Below, piece after piece: positions 15,529-23,406 of a stretch of 38,217 nucleotides of DNA. Source of the DNA: RGIG2945 sp045540355. Lineage in GTDB: Bacteria; Bacillota; Clostridia; Oscillospirales; Acutalibacteraceae. Position 1 is the stretch's first letter. Each line of letters opens with the position of its first letter. The stretch spans positions 1-38,217 of the forward strand of contig JAZQHB010000074.1 of NCBI GenBank assembly GCA_045540355.1, read 5' to 3'. The notes beneath the pieces were generated by a model. It searched no databases. It saw only the letters and a list, made by a program, of their open reading frames with translations, and was not told the origin of the DNA. The position numbers and the translations under genes are program-made.

Positions 15529-15540
15529 GAACATCTGTTC
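15529..15540 (-). promoter_or_regulatory. LexA/DinR-type operator
   Basis: GAAC-ATCT-GTTC, a perfect core of the Firmicute SOS box, sits between the -10 (around 15553-15558) and the ribosome binding site of the 86-aa gene. A second, degenerate half-matching site (minus strand CGAACATTTGTC, about 15581-15592) lies just before the -35 of the same promoter. The promoter is TTGCAT, 16 bases, TATAAT on the minus strand. Confidence 0.55.
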
Positions 15541-15654
15541 TTTACATTTACTATTATAGCACAAAATTTTAAAAATGCAAGACAAATGTTCGGGAAAATA
15601 TCAACCAAAGTACGAAAAAATGGACTTTCGTAGAATCTCTTTCATTGTATATAC

Positions 15655-15683
15655 ATTGTAGCACAATATATAGGAGTTGTCAA
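15655..15683 (-). promoter_or_regulatory. Upstream strong promoter with NrdR-like boxes
   Basis: Minus strand: TTGACA (15683-15678), 17-base spacer, TACAAT (15660-15655). It points at the 86-aa gene at 15509. Its spacer is occupied by the first NrdR-like box. Confidence 0.65.
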
Positions 15684-15708
15684 GAAATAAAAACACAATA
15701 TATAGAGA
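15661..15708. promoter_or_regulatory. Tandem NrdR-like boxes
   Basis: CACAATATATAG occurs at 15662-15673 and again at 15694-15705, exactly 32 bases apart. With flanks, the second is ACACAATATATAGAGA, matching about 14 of 16 positions of the NrdR consensus aCACwAtATaTwGTgt as I recall it; the first matches about 12. A pair about three helical turns apart over a promoter is the usual NrdR arrangement. Confidence 0.55.
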
Positions 15709-15710
15709 AA

Positions 15711-16718
15711 TTATTTTTCGATATTTGCTAAATTGTTCGAAAAAACCTCATTTTTCAGCTTTTTTCCACTAAAAAAGTCCCGAAGATTGTTGCAGGTTGT
15801 TTCTGCAATGTTCGCCAAAGCTTCGTGTGTGAGAAACGCCTGATGCGATGTTACAATGACATTAGGCATATAAATCAAACGGGCGAGAGTGTCATCTTTA
15901 GGGATTTCATTTGACATATCTTCATAGAAAAATTCTGTTTCTTCTTCATAGACATCAAGACAGGCACCACGGATTTTTTCATTAAGAAGTGCGTCGAGCA
16001 AAGCATCGCTGTCAATCAGAGCACCGCGAGAGGTATTGACTATAATTGCACTTTTTTTCATAAGTGAAATTGTTTTTTCGTTGATGATATACCGCGTGTC
16101 TTTTGTGAGCGGACAATGAAGTGATATTATATCTGATACCTCACAAAGCTCCTCAAGCGACATATATTGAATGTCGGGGTCATCTGTGGGATAGGGGTCA
16201 TAGGCACAGATTTTCATACCGAAGCCCTTGCAGATATTTATAAAAATTCTGCCGATTTTGCCGGTGCCGATAACGCCGACGGTTTTACCCTTCATATCAA
16301 AGCCGACAAAAGAATTGAGGCTGAAATTAAAATCTCGTGTGCGAATATATGCTCTGTGAATTTTTCTGTTGAGTGATAAAATAAGTGCAATGGCGTGCTC
16401 GGCAACCGCATAGGGGGAATAATCGGGAACGCGGAGAACTTTGATTTTACCTTTAGCTGCTTCGAGGTCAATATTATTGTACCCGGCACATCGCATTGCT
16501 ACAACTCTTATGCCGTTATCATAAAGGCGGTCAATGGTAAGCTTTGAAAGATTATCGTTAACAAAAGCGATTACCGCATCATGGTCACGGGCAAGAATTG
16601 TTGTACGAGGAGTGAGCTTGGTTTCGTAATAATCAATTTCAAAATCATAGGACTTGATGATTTTATCGAAGTATTCGCGGTCATAGGCTTTGGTATCGTA
16701 AAAACAGATTTTTTTCAT
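15711..16718 (-). CDS. D-lactate dehydrogenase / D-2-hydroxyacid dehydrogenase
   Basis: A 335-aa NAD-dependent enzyme, near the 329 aa of E. coli LdhA. The two-domain fold shows VVAMRCAGYNNIDL, the NAD motif GVIGTGKIGRIF, catalytic Arg in NTSRGALIDSDALLDAL, Glu in the CLDVYEEE region and catalytic His in VTSHQAFLTHEAL. The last motif closely follows LdhA, favouring pyruvate to D-lactate as the reaction. The ATG at 16718 is preferred because AAAGGA is 7 bases upstream; the ATG at 16733 is part of that site. It lies beyond the terminator of the RACo-like gene. Confidence 0.85.
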   Translation of the reverse strand: MKKICFYDTKAYDREYFDKIIKSYDFEIDYYETKLTPRTTILARDHDAVIAFVNDNLSKLTIDRLYDNGIRVVAMRCAGYNNIDLEAAKGKIKVLRVPDYSPYAVAEHAIALILSLNRKIHRAYIRTRDFNFSLNSFVGFDMKGKTVGVIGTGKIGRIFINICKGFGMKICAYDPYPTDDPDIQYMSLEELCEVSDIISLHCPLTKDTRYIINEKTISLMKKSAIIVNTSRGALIDSDALLDALLNEKIRGACLDVYEEETEFFYEDMSNEIPKDDTLARLIYMPNVIVTSHQAFLTHEALANIAETTCNNLRDFFSGKKLKNEVFSNNLANIEK

Positions 16719-16739
16719 TTTATATCCTTTCAACTGAAA

Positions 16740-16774
16740 ATAAAAACCGCTTTACCACACTCGGGTAAAACGGT
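16740..16774 (-). terminator. Terminator of glmU-to-RACo operon
   Basis: Minus strand: ACCGTTTTACC pairs with GGTAAAGCGGT across a 7-base loop (16746-16774) and is followed by TTTTTATTTT. A promoter-like TTGAAT/TATAAC upstream of it could also make it an attenuator for the lactate dehydrogenase gene. Confidence 0.75.
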
Positions 16775-16817
16775 GTTACGGTTATATTTAGTTTTGGCTT
16801 ATATTCAAAAACTATTC

Positions 16818-18179
16818 TCAAAAATCAAGACAGTCTTCAAATATTTTTTCAAAGTCTTCCTCAGATGAAATGTCAATATATTCGGCTTTTTCCGCAATAT
16901 TTCTCAAAAGCTCTTTGTCGTAAGAAGAAATCGGTGAATTCTGTGAAACGGTAATTTCTTCGATATTGTTCGGAATAAGGCGAAGAAGCTTTGTGTTTTC
17001 TATATTCAGATGCTTGCCGAAATTACCGCATATACAAAGTCTTTTTATAGGCTTGTTAATTTTTTTCAAAAGGATTCTGACCGCAGTTTCTACGGCAGCT
17101 TTTGCAAGCTGAAATTCTCTTATGTCGGCTTGAGTAAGAGTAACATTTTTACAGATTTCAAAATCATTTTCAAGATAACCTGTTTTGTCAATGACATTAT
17201 TTTTTAACATTTCTGCAATAACATCAACAAGTCCCGAGCCGCAGATTCCGATTGGATTTTCTTTATTTATTGTATTGATTATCGGAATTGAATTTTCGAC
17301 TTTATAGTTGCAGACGGCACCACTTAAAGCAGGCATACCGCAGGAAATATTACCGCATTCAAAAGCAGGTCCCGCAGCGGCAGAGGTTACAAAAAAATTG
17401 TCCTTGTTGAAGAGTGCGATTTCCGCATTTGTGCCGAAGTCAATCAGAAGATTATAGTCACTGCTTTCTGTATAAAATTCTGAAATGTCTGCAACGATAT
17501 CTGCACCGCAAAACGCTGAAACCGAAGGCAGAATGTAAAGCGGCACATCAATATCAAGACCGACTTCTTTTGCGGAATTAAATGATTTTTCTTTAAGGAA
17601 AACAGGGGTATAGGGATAAACGCCCATGCTCTTGCAGGGGGTGTTTAAAAAAATATGCAGCATTGCCGTGTTACCGACAATGCTGACATCAGTAATATCA
17701 GTATTCTGAGAAAGCTTTTTAAGTGCGGAATTTACCTGAGAGATTATAGTTGAATGCATAAGTGCAAGACTATCCCCGTCAGCCTTTGAAATGCGGGAAA
17801 TGACATCTGCACCGAAAGCTTCCTGTGAATTTTTTTCAGAAATAAGAGAAAGAATTTTTTTGTCTTTGACTAAAGCAATACGGACGGTAGTTGTACCGAT
17901 ATCTATTACGGCAGAAGCAGTGTTCACCACTGAATTTTCAACGAAAAACTCAGCAGAGTTATCATTCAGAAGCTCAACCGCCATTCCGTCTTTCGGTGAT
18001 GTTTTGCAGGCGGTAACAAGCTTTCCGTTTGCAAGCACTTTACAGTTGCCGCATTTGCCGAGACCGTCACAGCTTGCGTTAATTTTATATCCGTAAAACC
18101 TCAGAAGTGATAAAAGATTATCAAATCCGTCAGCATTGACAGAAGTGATATTCTGATGAGATTTAACAGATATTTTCAT
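16818..18179 (-). CDS. RACo-like corrinoid activator (2Fe-2S plus ASKHA ATPase)
   Basis: A 453-aa protein. The N-terminal ferredoxin domain has C37, C43, C46 and C58 (CDGLGKCGNC ... TACK). The middle and C-terminal parts are the ASKHA-type reductive activator: AVIDIGTTTVRIALV (phosphate 1), GNTAMLHIFL, LLIDFGTNAEIAL (phosphate 2), GICGSGLVDVIAEML (adenosine motif), ending ICGNFGKHL. Relatives such as RACo and RamA reduce Co(II) corrinoid proteins in methyl transfer using ATP. It is shorter than typical RACo (over 600 aa) and no methyltransferase or corrinoid protein is nearby. It starts 3 bases after the HAD gene. Confidence 0.85.
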   Translation of the reverse strand: MKISVKSHQNITSVNADGFDNLLSLLRFYGYKINASCDGLGKCGNCKVLANGKLVTACKTSPKDGMAVELLNDNSAEFFVENSVVNTASAVIDIGTTTVRIALVKDKKILSLISEKNSQEAFGADVISRISKADGDSLALMHSTIISQVNSALKKLSQNTDITDVSIVGNTAMLHIFLNTPCKSMGVYPYTPVFLKEKSFNSAKEVGLDIDVPLYILPSVSAFCGADIVADISEFYTESSDYNLLIDFGTNAEIALFNKDNFFVTSAAAGPAFECGNISCGMPALSGAVCNYKVENSIPIINTINKENPIGICGSGLVDVIAEMLKNNVIDKTGYLENDFEICKNVTLTQADIREFQLAKAAVETAVRILLKKINKPIKRLCICGNFGKHLNIENTKLLRLIPNNIEEITVSQNSPISSYDKELLRNIAEKAEYIDISSEEDFEKIFEDCLDF

Positions 18180-18182
18180 TGT

Positions 18183-18836
18183 TCAGCTTCTTTCCTTTTT
18201 AAGATCTTCAAGAGAATTACGGAGGTCTGTTACGACTTTATCCGCACCGACTTCATAAAGCTTGTCCGCATCGAATGATGTTGTGACTGCGATGCAGGTC
18301 ATACCGGCAGATTTTGCCGCTTTTACTCCTGAAAGTGCATCTTCAAAAACAACGCAATCGGCAGGTTCTTCGCCCGCGGTATCTGCAGCTTTTAAGAAAA
18401 TTTCGGGGTCGGGTTTTTTGTTTTTTACATCAGTACCTGTGATGAGTGCATCAAAGATTTCGGTGTCAACACCGATACATTCTATGTTTTTAAGTACCTT
18501 TACTCTGTCTGAAGCAGAAGCGACTGCCAATTTGTAACCCATAGCCGAAAGGGACTCAATCATAACCTTTGACCAGGGATAAACAGCAACTCTTTCTGCT
18601 GCTTTTTCAAAATAGATTTCATAAGCACGGGCTTTCATTTTCAAATCATATTCAACACCGTAGATGTTGGCAACACCGCCGATGAAAATATCATCACCCA
18701 TGCCTGTAAATTGCTTGAAGTCGGAAAGCTTTGCTTTGACTCCCCACTCGGCAAGTGATTCGATTGAAGCCTGAGCAATAGCCTCTTCTGAATCAACAAG
18801 CACTCCGTCCATATCAAAAATTATAAGTTTTTTCAT
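18183..18836 (-). CDS. HAD-family phosphatase/phosphomutase
   Basis: A 217-aa haloacid dehalogenase-like hydrolase with a helical cap, of the beta-phosphoglucomutase/GPH subgroup. Motif I is FDMDGVLVDS (nucleophile D8, acid D10), motif II VASASD, motif III the Lys in KNKKPDPEIF, and motif IV VVFEDALSGVKAAKSAG. It probably dephosphorylates or isomerises a small sugar phosphate; the substrate is not decidable. It is in the glmU operon, 14 bases after an unknown gene. Confidence 0.85.
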   Translation of the reverse strand: MKKLIIFDMDGVLVDSEEAIAQASIESLAEWGVKAKLSDFKQFTGMGDDIFIGGVANIYGVEYDLKMKARAYEIYFEKAAERVAVYPWSKVMIESLSAMGYKLAVASASDRVKVLKNIECIGVDTEIFDALITGTDVKNKKPDPEIFLKAADTAGEEPADCVVFEDALSGVKAAKSAGMTCIAVTTSFDADKLYEVGADKVVTDLRNSLEDLKKERS

Positions 18837-18850
18837 AATATATATTCCTT

Positions 18851-19741
18851 TTATTGATTTTGCATCATTCTGTCAGCAAGGCTTACTTTTACTTTTTTAT
18901 CCTTCGGGGGTTTGTAGAGAGGGGGATTCTTGAGCTGTGCTTTAGCCTTTTTACCTGCAGGAGTAGCAAGATATTTGTTTACATGAATAACAATCGGGCA
19001 GAGTGTGTCGCTCATATAGTCTATGCAGCTTGCAAGTAAAACCTGGTCATTATCCAGAACACCGAGAATTGTAACAGCTATCATATCCTGAACATCAGTT
19101 GAACCGTTGTCATAAACCTCGTTAAGAAGATTGAAGAGCTTTTTCATTTTCTGTGGGTTGTTTTCTTTAATGGTTTTTAAAACCGCAGGGGCAATGTGCT
19201 CAGAGAAAAATTCTTCTGCAAGGAAACGACCGTAGCGGTCAACATTTGCCTTGTATTCATCACGAAGGTCTGTATAAATCAAAGTAAGGCGGTTAGCAAG
19301 TGAAACTGAGTCAAATTCTGCAACACCGCTTTTAACCGCTGCTTTTGAAACAGGAGTGGGCATTTTCTTTGAAGAATGTGTTTCAAGCTTCTTTGTTGTG
19401 AACTTGCCGCGGATAGTGTCTTCTACTTCGTTTGTGATAAATTTGATGTCTTTGTCATCAGCTGTTTCGGGGTCGAGAAGCAGCGTTGAAACAGGGGTAT
19501 AAGAAGCGGCTTCGGAATAAGGTTCATCTGATATATGAACACTGAATTTGTTTTCACCGCAGAGAAATTTAACGGAACCGTTCTGTGATGTTGCGATTAT
19601 TGAATAACCTTTACCGTCAAAGGTTGCGGGTAATTCACCTTTTCCGACACCCTCGGGAATGACAAACTCAAATCCGATTTCTTCAAAAATTGGCTGAAGG
19701 TTATTTGTTATTTGCATTAAAGCTGTTGTGATTTCAATCAT
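18851..19741 (-). CDS. Conserved hypothetical protein next to pth
   Basis: A 296-aa soluble protein with no recognised domain. The N-terminal half is strand-rich and looks like a small binding domain (FDGKGYSIIATSQNGSVKFL). The C-terminal half is helical (SLANRLTLIYTDLRDEYKANV ... CIDYMSDTLCPIVIHVNKYL), ending in a lysine-rich tail. The ATG at 19741 follows AAAGGA; the frame is open further upstream into pth but that part is not expected to be translated. It belongs to the glmU-pth operon. Confidence 0.6.
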   Translation of the reverse strand: MIEITTALMQITNNLQPIFEEIGFEFVIPEGVGKGELPATFDGKGYSIIATSQNGSVKFLCGENKFSVHISDEPYSEAASYTPVSTLLLDPETADDKDIKFITNEVEDTIRGKFTTKKLETHSSKKMPTPVSKAAVKSGVAEFDSVSLANRLTLIYTDLRDEYKANVDRYGRFLAEEFFSEHIAPAVLKTIKENNPQKMKKLFNLLNEVYDNGSTDVQDMIAVTILGVLDNDQVLLASCIDYMSDTLCPIVIHVNKYLATPAGKKAKAQLKNPPLYKPPKDKKVKVSLADRMMQNQ

Positions 19742-19760
19742 GATGTAGTCCTTTCGTTTT

Positions 19761-20366
19761 TTAACTGTTGTATTTTGACATTGCGGCTTCATATTCACCG
19801 TCGAGCATAAGCTCAAGTGCATTGCAGGCATCGTCCACCGCACTGCGTAATTTTATTAAATCATCTTTGGAAAAAGACGATAAAACCCAATCCATAAGGC
19901 TGTAATCAGGGTGCGGTTTTGCACCGACACCTAATTTTATTCTCGGGAAATCCTGACTTCCGAGGTGAGCTATGATACTCTTGATTCCGTTGTGACCTCC
20001 TGCAGAGCCTTTTCTGCGGATTCGCATTTTGCCGACATCGAGAGAAATATCATCAAAGATAATAATGACATTCTCCGGCGGGATTTTATAAAAATCTACC
20101 GCTTCTCTTACCGCCTCACCGCTGCTGTTCATATAAGTCTGAGGTTTCATGAGTATGCATCTGTGCGAATTTATTTTACATTCACAGTAAGCCGATTTGA
20201 ATTTGACTTTATTGATTTTTACGCCGAGGTTGTCCGATAAAACATCAAGGCACATAAACCCCGCGTTGTGTCTGGTAAATTCATATTTCTTACCCGGATT
20301 GCCGAGACCGACTATAAGATATTCGAACGGTCCCGTTTCTTTTTTAGATTTGAAAAATTTTAACAT
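19761..20366 (-). CDS. pth: Peptidyl-tRNA hydrolase
   Basis: A 201-aa Pth that releases peptides from drop-off peptidyl-tRNA, recycling tRNA. VGLGNPGKKYEFTRHNAGF gives N23 and the catalytic H33 (N10 and H20 in E. coli), IIFDDISLDVGKMRIRRKGSAGGHNGIKSI gives the catalytic Asp and the RNA-binding loop, and FPRIKLGVGAKP is also typical. A 13-aa extension precedes the fold, as seen in some Ruminococcaceae. Its position downstream of glmU is common. Confidence 0.95.
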   Translation of the reverse strand: MLKFFKSKKETGPFEYLIVGLGNPGKKYEFTRHNAGFMCLDVLSDNLGVKINKVKFKSAYCECKINSHRCILMKPQTYMNSSGEAVREAVDFYKIPPENVIIIFDDISLDVGKMRIRRKGSAGGHNGIKSIIAHLGSQDFPRIKLGVGAKPHPDYSLMDWVLSSFSKDDLIKLRSAVDDACNALELMLDGEYEAAMSKYNS

Positions 20367-20372
20367 CAGAAA

Positions 20373-20951
20373 TTATTTTCCTCCAAGCTCAAGGTCAAGT
20401 GTTTTGTATTTCGGGTCTTCGGGATAGTCACCGTAAATAGAATCCACAAAATAATATTTTGCTTCAATTTTGAGGTTTCTGAGAAGCTCGTCAATAGCTT
20501 TGTCATCAAGCTCGTTGCAGTTGATGAGGACATTGACTTCAATGTTTCCTTTGGCATCAGCTTCAATACCTGTTTCACCGCCTGATGCGGTTTTTACGAA
20601 ATAATGCTGACCGCTTTTATTTTCATAATTATAGCCATCAAAAACAACATCTCTGCCTGACTGATTATCAACATCAATCAAAACGGAATACATTGTCCAG
20701 AAATTTTTGTCTTTCAACAATGCGTTTACATCGTCAGCGGTCATGCCGAAATCGTCGGCGGAATCAAGCAAAGTCTGCTTGTCCTTTACAAGCTGAGTGA
20801 AAGAAACATTTGTGATTGCGTATGTATTGAAGTCTGTTTTAATCGGACCGGGCAACCATGCAAAAAGAAGCAATACGACAGCGGCGATAATTAAAACCGC
20901 CGCAATGACATAAGATAATTTTTGGTGCTTTGAAAAGAAATTCTGTTTCAT
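20373..20951 (-). CDS. Single-pass membrane hypothetical protein
   Basis: A 192-aa protein with one N-terminal helix (about residues 13-33, YVIAAVLIIAAVVLLLFAWL) and an extracellular beta-rich domain. It lies between glmU and pth with short gaps, so it is cotranscribed with both. The domain (MYSVLIDVDNQSGRDVVFDGYNY) looks like an immunoglobulin-type sandwich, but no family is recognised and no cysteines or catalytic residues stand out. Confidence 0.6.
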   Translation of the reverse strand: MKQNFFSKHQKLSYVIAAVLIIAAVVLLLFAWLPGPIKTDFNTYAITNVSFTQLVKDKQTLLDSADDFGMTADDVNALLKDKNFWTMYSVLIDVDNQSGRDVVFDGYNYENKSGQHYFVKTASGGETGIEADAKGNIEVNVLINCNELDDKAIDELLRNLKIEAKYYFVDSIYGDYPEDPKYKTLDLELGGK

Positions 20952-20962
20952 TTTTTTATCCT

Positions 20963-22348
20963 TTATTTATTTTTGTTCCAGTCTTTTTTTACTGTTTGTC
21001 TTGACCTTGCGATTGCAAGAGAATCCTCGGGGACATCTTCCGTAAGAGTTGAGCCTGCCGCGGTATAAGAATGGTTACCGAGCTTTACGGGAGCAACGAG
21101 TTTTGTGTTGCAACCGACAAAAACATCGTCGCCGATAGTTGTGCGGTGCTTTTTCTTGCCGTCGTAGTTTACTGTAATTGTGCCGCCGCCGATGTTGCAT
21201 TTTGAGCCCATGTCTGTATCCCCGATGTATGAGAGGTGAGGTACCTTTGAGCCGTTGCCGATATTTGAATTTTTAATTTCAACAAAGTTGCCGACATGAA
21301 CACCGTCGCTGATTACCGTGTTGGGTCTGATATTTACAAACGGACCCACGGTAACTCCATCACAAACAGTTGCGGAGTCACATTTGACATTATTGAGGTG
21401 AGTGTTACTGCCGATTGTGCTGCCATCAATCAGTGTGTTAGGACCGATAACGGATTTTTCGCCGATAACGGTTTTACCTCTGATAATTGTGTTGGGTAAA
21501 ATTTCGGTATCTTTTCCGATGATAACATCGTCGCCGATAATAACGCCGTCCGTGCAGGGAATTGAAACGCCGTTGAGCATCTGCTGAGTGAGAATTTTAT
21601 TTCTTACAATCTCGTTAAGCTCCAACAACTGAACTCTGTCATTTGCACCCAGAACCACATCGGGGTTACTTGCCGTAAAAGCACCGACATTTTTGTTTTC
21701 TTCCATGAGAATTTCCAAAACCTCGGGGAGGTAGTATTCAACTTTTTTATCACCGTGAGCATATTTTTCGGGAGAAGATAAAAGTGTGTCCAAAGCGGAA
21801 ATCAAATCCGCACATTTAAACCAATATGCACCTGAATTTATTTCACAGATTTTCTGTTCATCTTCACTTGCGTGCTTCTGCTCAACTATGCGGAGAAATC
21901 TGCCGTCAGCGTCACGGACAATTCTGCCGTAGCCGAAAGGATTGTCAACGCTTGCTGAAATTACTGTTGCTGAATTGTCAGCATTTGCGTGCATCTCGAG
22001 TGCACCGGAAACTGTCTCGGTGTCCATGAGCGGTGCATCACCGTTTAAGATAAGAACATTTCCGTCGGCATGTCGTTCTATAAAATCACGAGCCTGCATA
22101 ACTGCGTGACCTGTACCCAAAAGCTCACTCTGCAAAACTGTTTCGTATTTGTCGTCAAGAACTTTTCTGACTTCTTCACTCTTGTGTCCTGTTACAACAC
22201 AGACATCTTCAACGCCTGATTTTAAAGCGGCATCAATTGTGCGTTCGAGCATTGATTTAAAAACAACCTTTGTGAGAACCTTTGAACTTAAAGTTTTCAT
22301 TCTTGTGCCTTCACCTGCGGCAAGAATAACGGTACAGTTAAGTGACAT
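20963..22348 (-). CDS. glmU: Bifunctional GlmU (GlcNAc-1-P uridyltransferase/acetyltransferase)
   Basis: A 461-aa enzyme of full length. It acetylates glucosamine-1-phosphate and couples it to UTP, giving UDP-GlcNAc for peptidoglycan. The N-terminal pyrophosphorylase has VILAAGEGTRMKTLSSKVL and LNGDAPLMD. The C-terminal left-handed beta helix shows hexapeptides such as IGDDVIIGKD and the acetyl-transfer site VPHLSYIGDTDMGSKCNIGG with VNYDGKKKHRT. It is first in its operon and diverges from the TrmH gene. Confidence 0.97.
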   Translation of the reverse strand: MSLNCTVILAAGEGTRMKTLSSKVLTKVVFKSMLERTIDAALKSGVEDVCVVTGHKSEEVRKVLDDKYETVLQSELLGTGHAVMQARDFIERHADGNVLILNGDAPLMDTETVSGALEMHANADNSATVISASVDNPFGYGRIVRDADGRFLRIVEQKHASEDEQKICEINSGAYWFKCADLISALDTLLSSPEKYAHGDKKVEYYLPEVLEILMEENKNVGAFTASNPDVVLGANDRVQLLELNEIVRNKILTQQMLNGVSIPCTDGVIIGDDVIIGKDTEILPNTIIRGKTVIGEKSVIGPNTLIDGSTIGSNTHLNNVKCDSATVCDGVTVGPFVNIRPNTVISDGVHVGNFVEIKNSNIGNGSKVPHLSYIGDTDMGSKCNIGGGTITVNYDGKKKHRTTIGDDVFVGCNTKLVAPVKLGNHSYTAAGSTLTEDVPEDSLAIARSRQTVKKDWNKNK

Positions 22349-22433
22349 CAGAAATCTCTCCTCTATATTTTAGTATATACTATTCTATTATGACAAATTT
22401 TCAAGATAAATTCAAGTAATTTTTTCAGATTTA

Positions 22434-22462
22434 TTGTATTGTTGAACTTATTGTGTTAAAAT
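22434..22462 (+). promoter_or_regulatory. Promoter of TrmH/SpoU gene
   Basis: TTGTAT (22434-22439), 17-base spacer, TAAAAT (22457-22462). On the opposite strand a TTGAAT/CATAAT pair in the same gap is the best candidate for glmU. Confidence 0.5.
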
Positions 22463-22481
22463 CTTCTCGGAGTTGATATTT

Positions 22482-23261
22482 ATGGACAAATTATCAAGCA
22501 GAAATAATGAAAAAATAAAAACAGCTGTGAAGGTCAGAACATCTGCAAAATACAGAGATGAAACTGCAACTTATTTTTTAGAGGGTGCAAGACTTTGTGC
22601 AGATGTTTCCGACTATGTCGAAATAGCAGAAGCGTATTTCACCGAAGCGGCGATAGAAAAATATTCCGATGAAGCAGGGAAGATACAGTCAAAAGCGGAA
22701 AAATCCTTTCTTGTAACAAACGAAGTTGCGGAAAAATTGAGCGATACAAAAGGACCGCAGGGAATATTCTGTATCTGTAAGAAGTCAACGGGTAATGTGA
22801 AAGTTACCGTTGGTAAAAAATACATAGCACTTGAGAATGTGCAGAATCCGTCGAATGTCGGTGCGATTGCAAGGACGGCGGAAGCAATGGGAATGGACGG
22901 ACTTATCATAAACAGCGGTTGTGATATATATAATCCCAAAACACTCCGTGCGGCTATGGGAAGCCTGCAAAGACTTAATATTATCGAGATTCAAAACTTT
23001 GCAGATTTGATTTCCGATGCTGAAAAGCAAGGGATAAAGACGGTAGCGGCGGTGCTTGATACGGATAACAGCGATATGCATATTCTGAAATCTGAAAGTA
23101 TAATATGTATAGTCGGAAACGAGGGTAACGGAATAACCGATGAAACTGCTGATATGGCAGATTACAAGCTCAGGATACCGATGAAAGGCAGAACTGAGTC
23201 TTTGAATGTTGCAACTGCGGCAGCTATTCTTATGTGGGAAATGACAAATTTGCAAGAATAG
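22482..23261 (+). CDS. TrmH/SpoU-family RNA 2'-O-methyltransferase
   Basis: A 259-aa SPOUT methyltransferase. An N-terminal substrate-binding domain (YFLEGARLCADV) is followed by the knotted catalytic domain with LENVQNPSNVGAIARTAEAMG (motif 1), ICIVGNEGNGI (motif 2) and LRIPMKGRTESLNVATAAAI (motif 3), which binds S-adenosylmethionine. This group (RlmB/TsnR-like) methylates a ribose in 23S rRNA; the exact nucleotide cannot be given. The ATG at 22482 is preferred over a TTG at 22473 that overlaps the ribosome binding site. Confidence 0.88.
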   Translation: MDKLSSRNNEKIKTAVKVRTSAKYRDETATYFLEGARLCADVSDYVEIAEAYFTEAAIEKYSDEAGKIQSKAEKSFLVTNEVAEKLSDTKGPQGIFCICKKSTGNVKVTVGKKYIALENVQNPSNVGAIARTAEAMGMDGLIINSGCDIYNPKTLRAAMGSLQRLNIIEIQNFADLISDAEKQGIKTVAAVLDTDNSDMHILKSESIICIVGNEGNGITDETADMADYKLRIPMKGRTESLNVATAAAILMWEMTNLQE

Positions 23262-23343
23262 ATTAAAAATATTTCAAAAATTACAGGTTTTTAATATATT
23301 TTTATGAAAATGTGAAATTTTTTGCCCATTTATTAAAAAATAC

Positions 23344-23372
23344 TTGCATTGTGTAAGTTGTTGTATTAAAAT
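23344..23372 (+). promoter_or_regulatory. gdhA promoter
   Basis: TTGCAT (23344-23349), 17-base spacer, TAAAAT (23367-23372); AGGAG at 23393-23397 precedes the ATG. Confidence 0.65.
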
Positions 23373-23406
23373 ATAACACAAATATTATTGTTAGGAGCGA
23401 TAGAAA

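Noticed and set aside
15249..15608. Longer version of the 86-aa membrane protein starting at 15608
   Set aside because: It would begin upstream of the -35/-10 boxes and the LexA-type site; CAGGAGGT stands before the ATG at 15509.
15611..15632. TACGAAA/TTTCGTA hairpin between the two promoters of the 86-aa gene
   Set aside because: A 7-bp stem without a T run; too weak to call a terminator, though it lies in the leader of the upstream promoter.
18851..19843. 330-aa version of the gene after pth
   Set aside because: The extra 34 residues overlap the pth coding region; AAAGGA fits the ATG at 19741.
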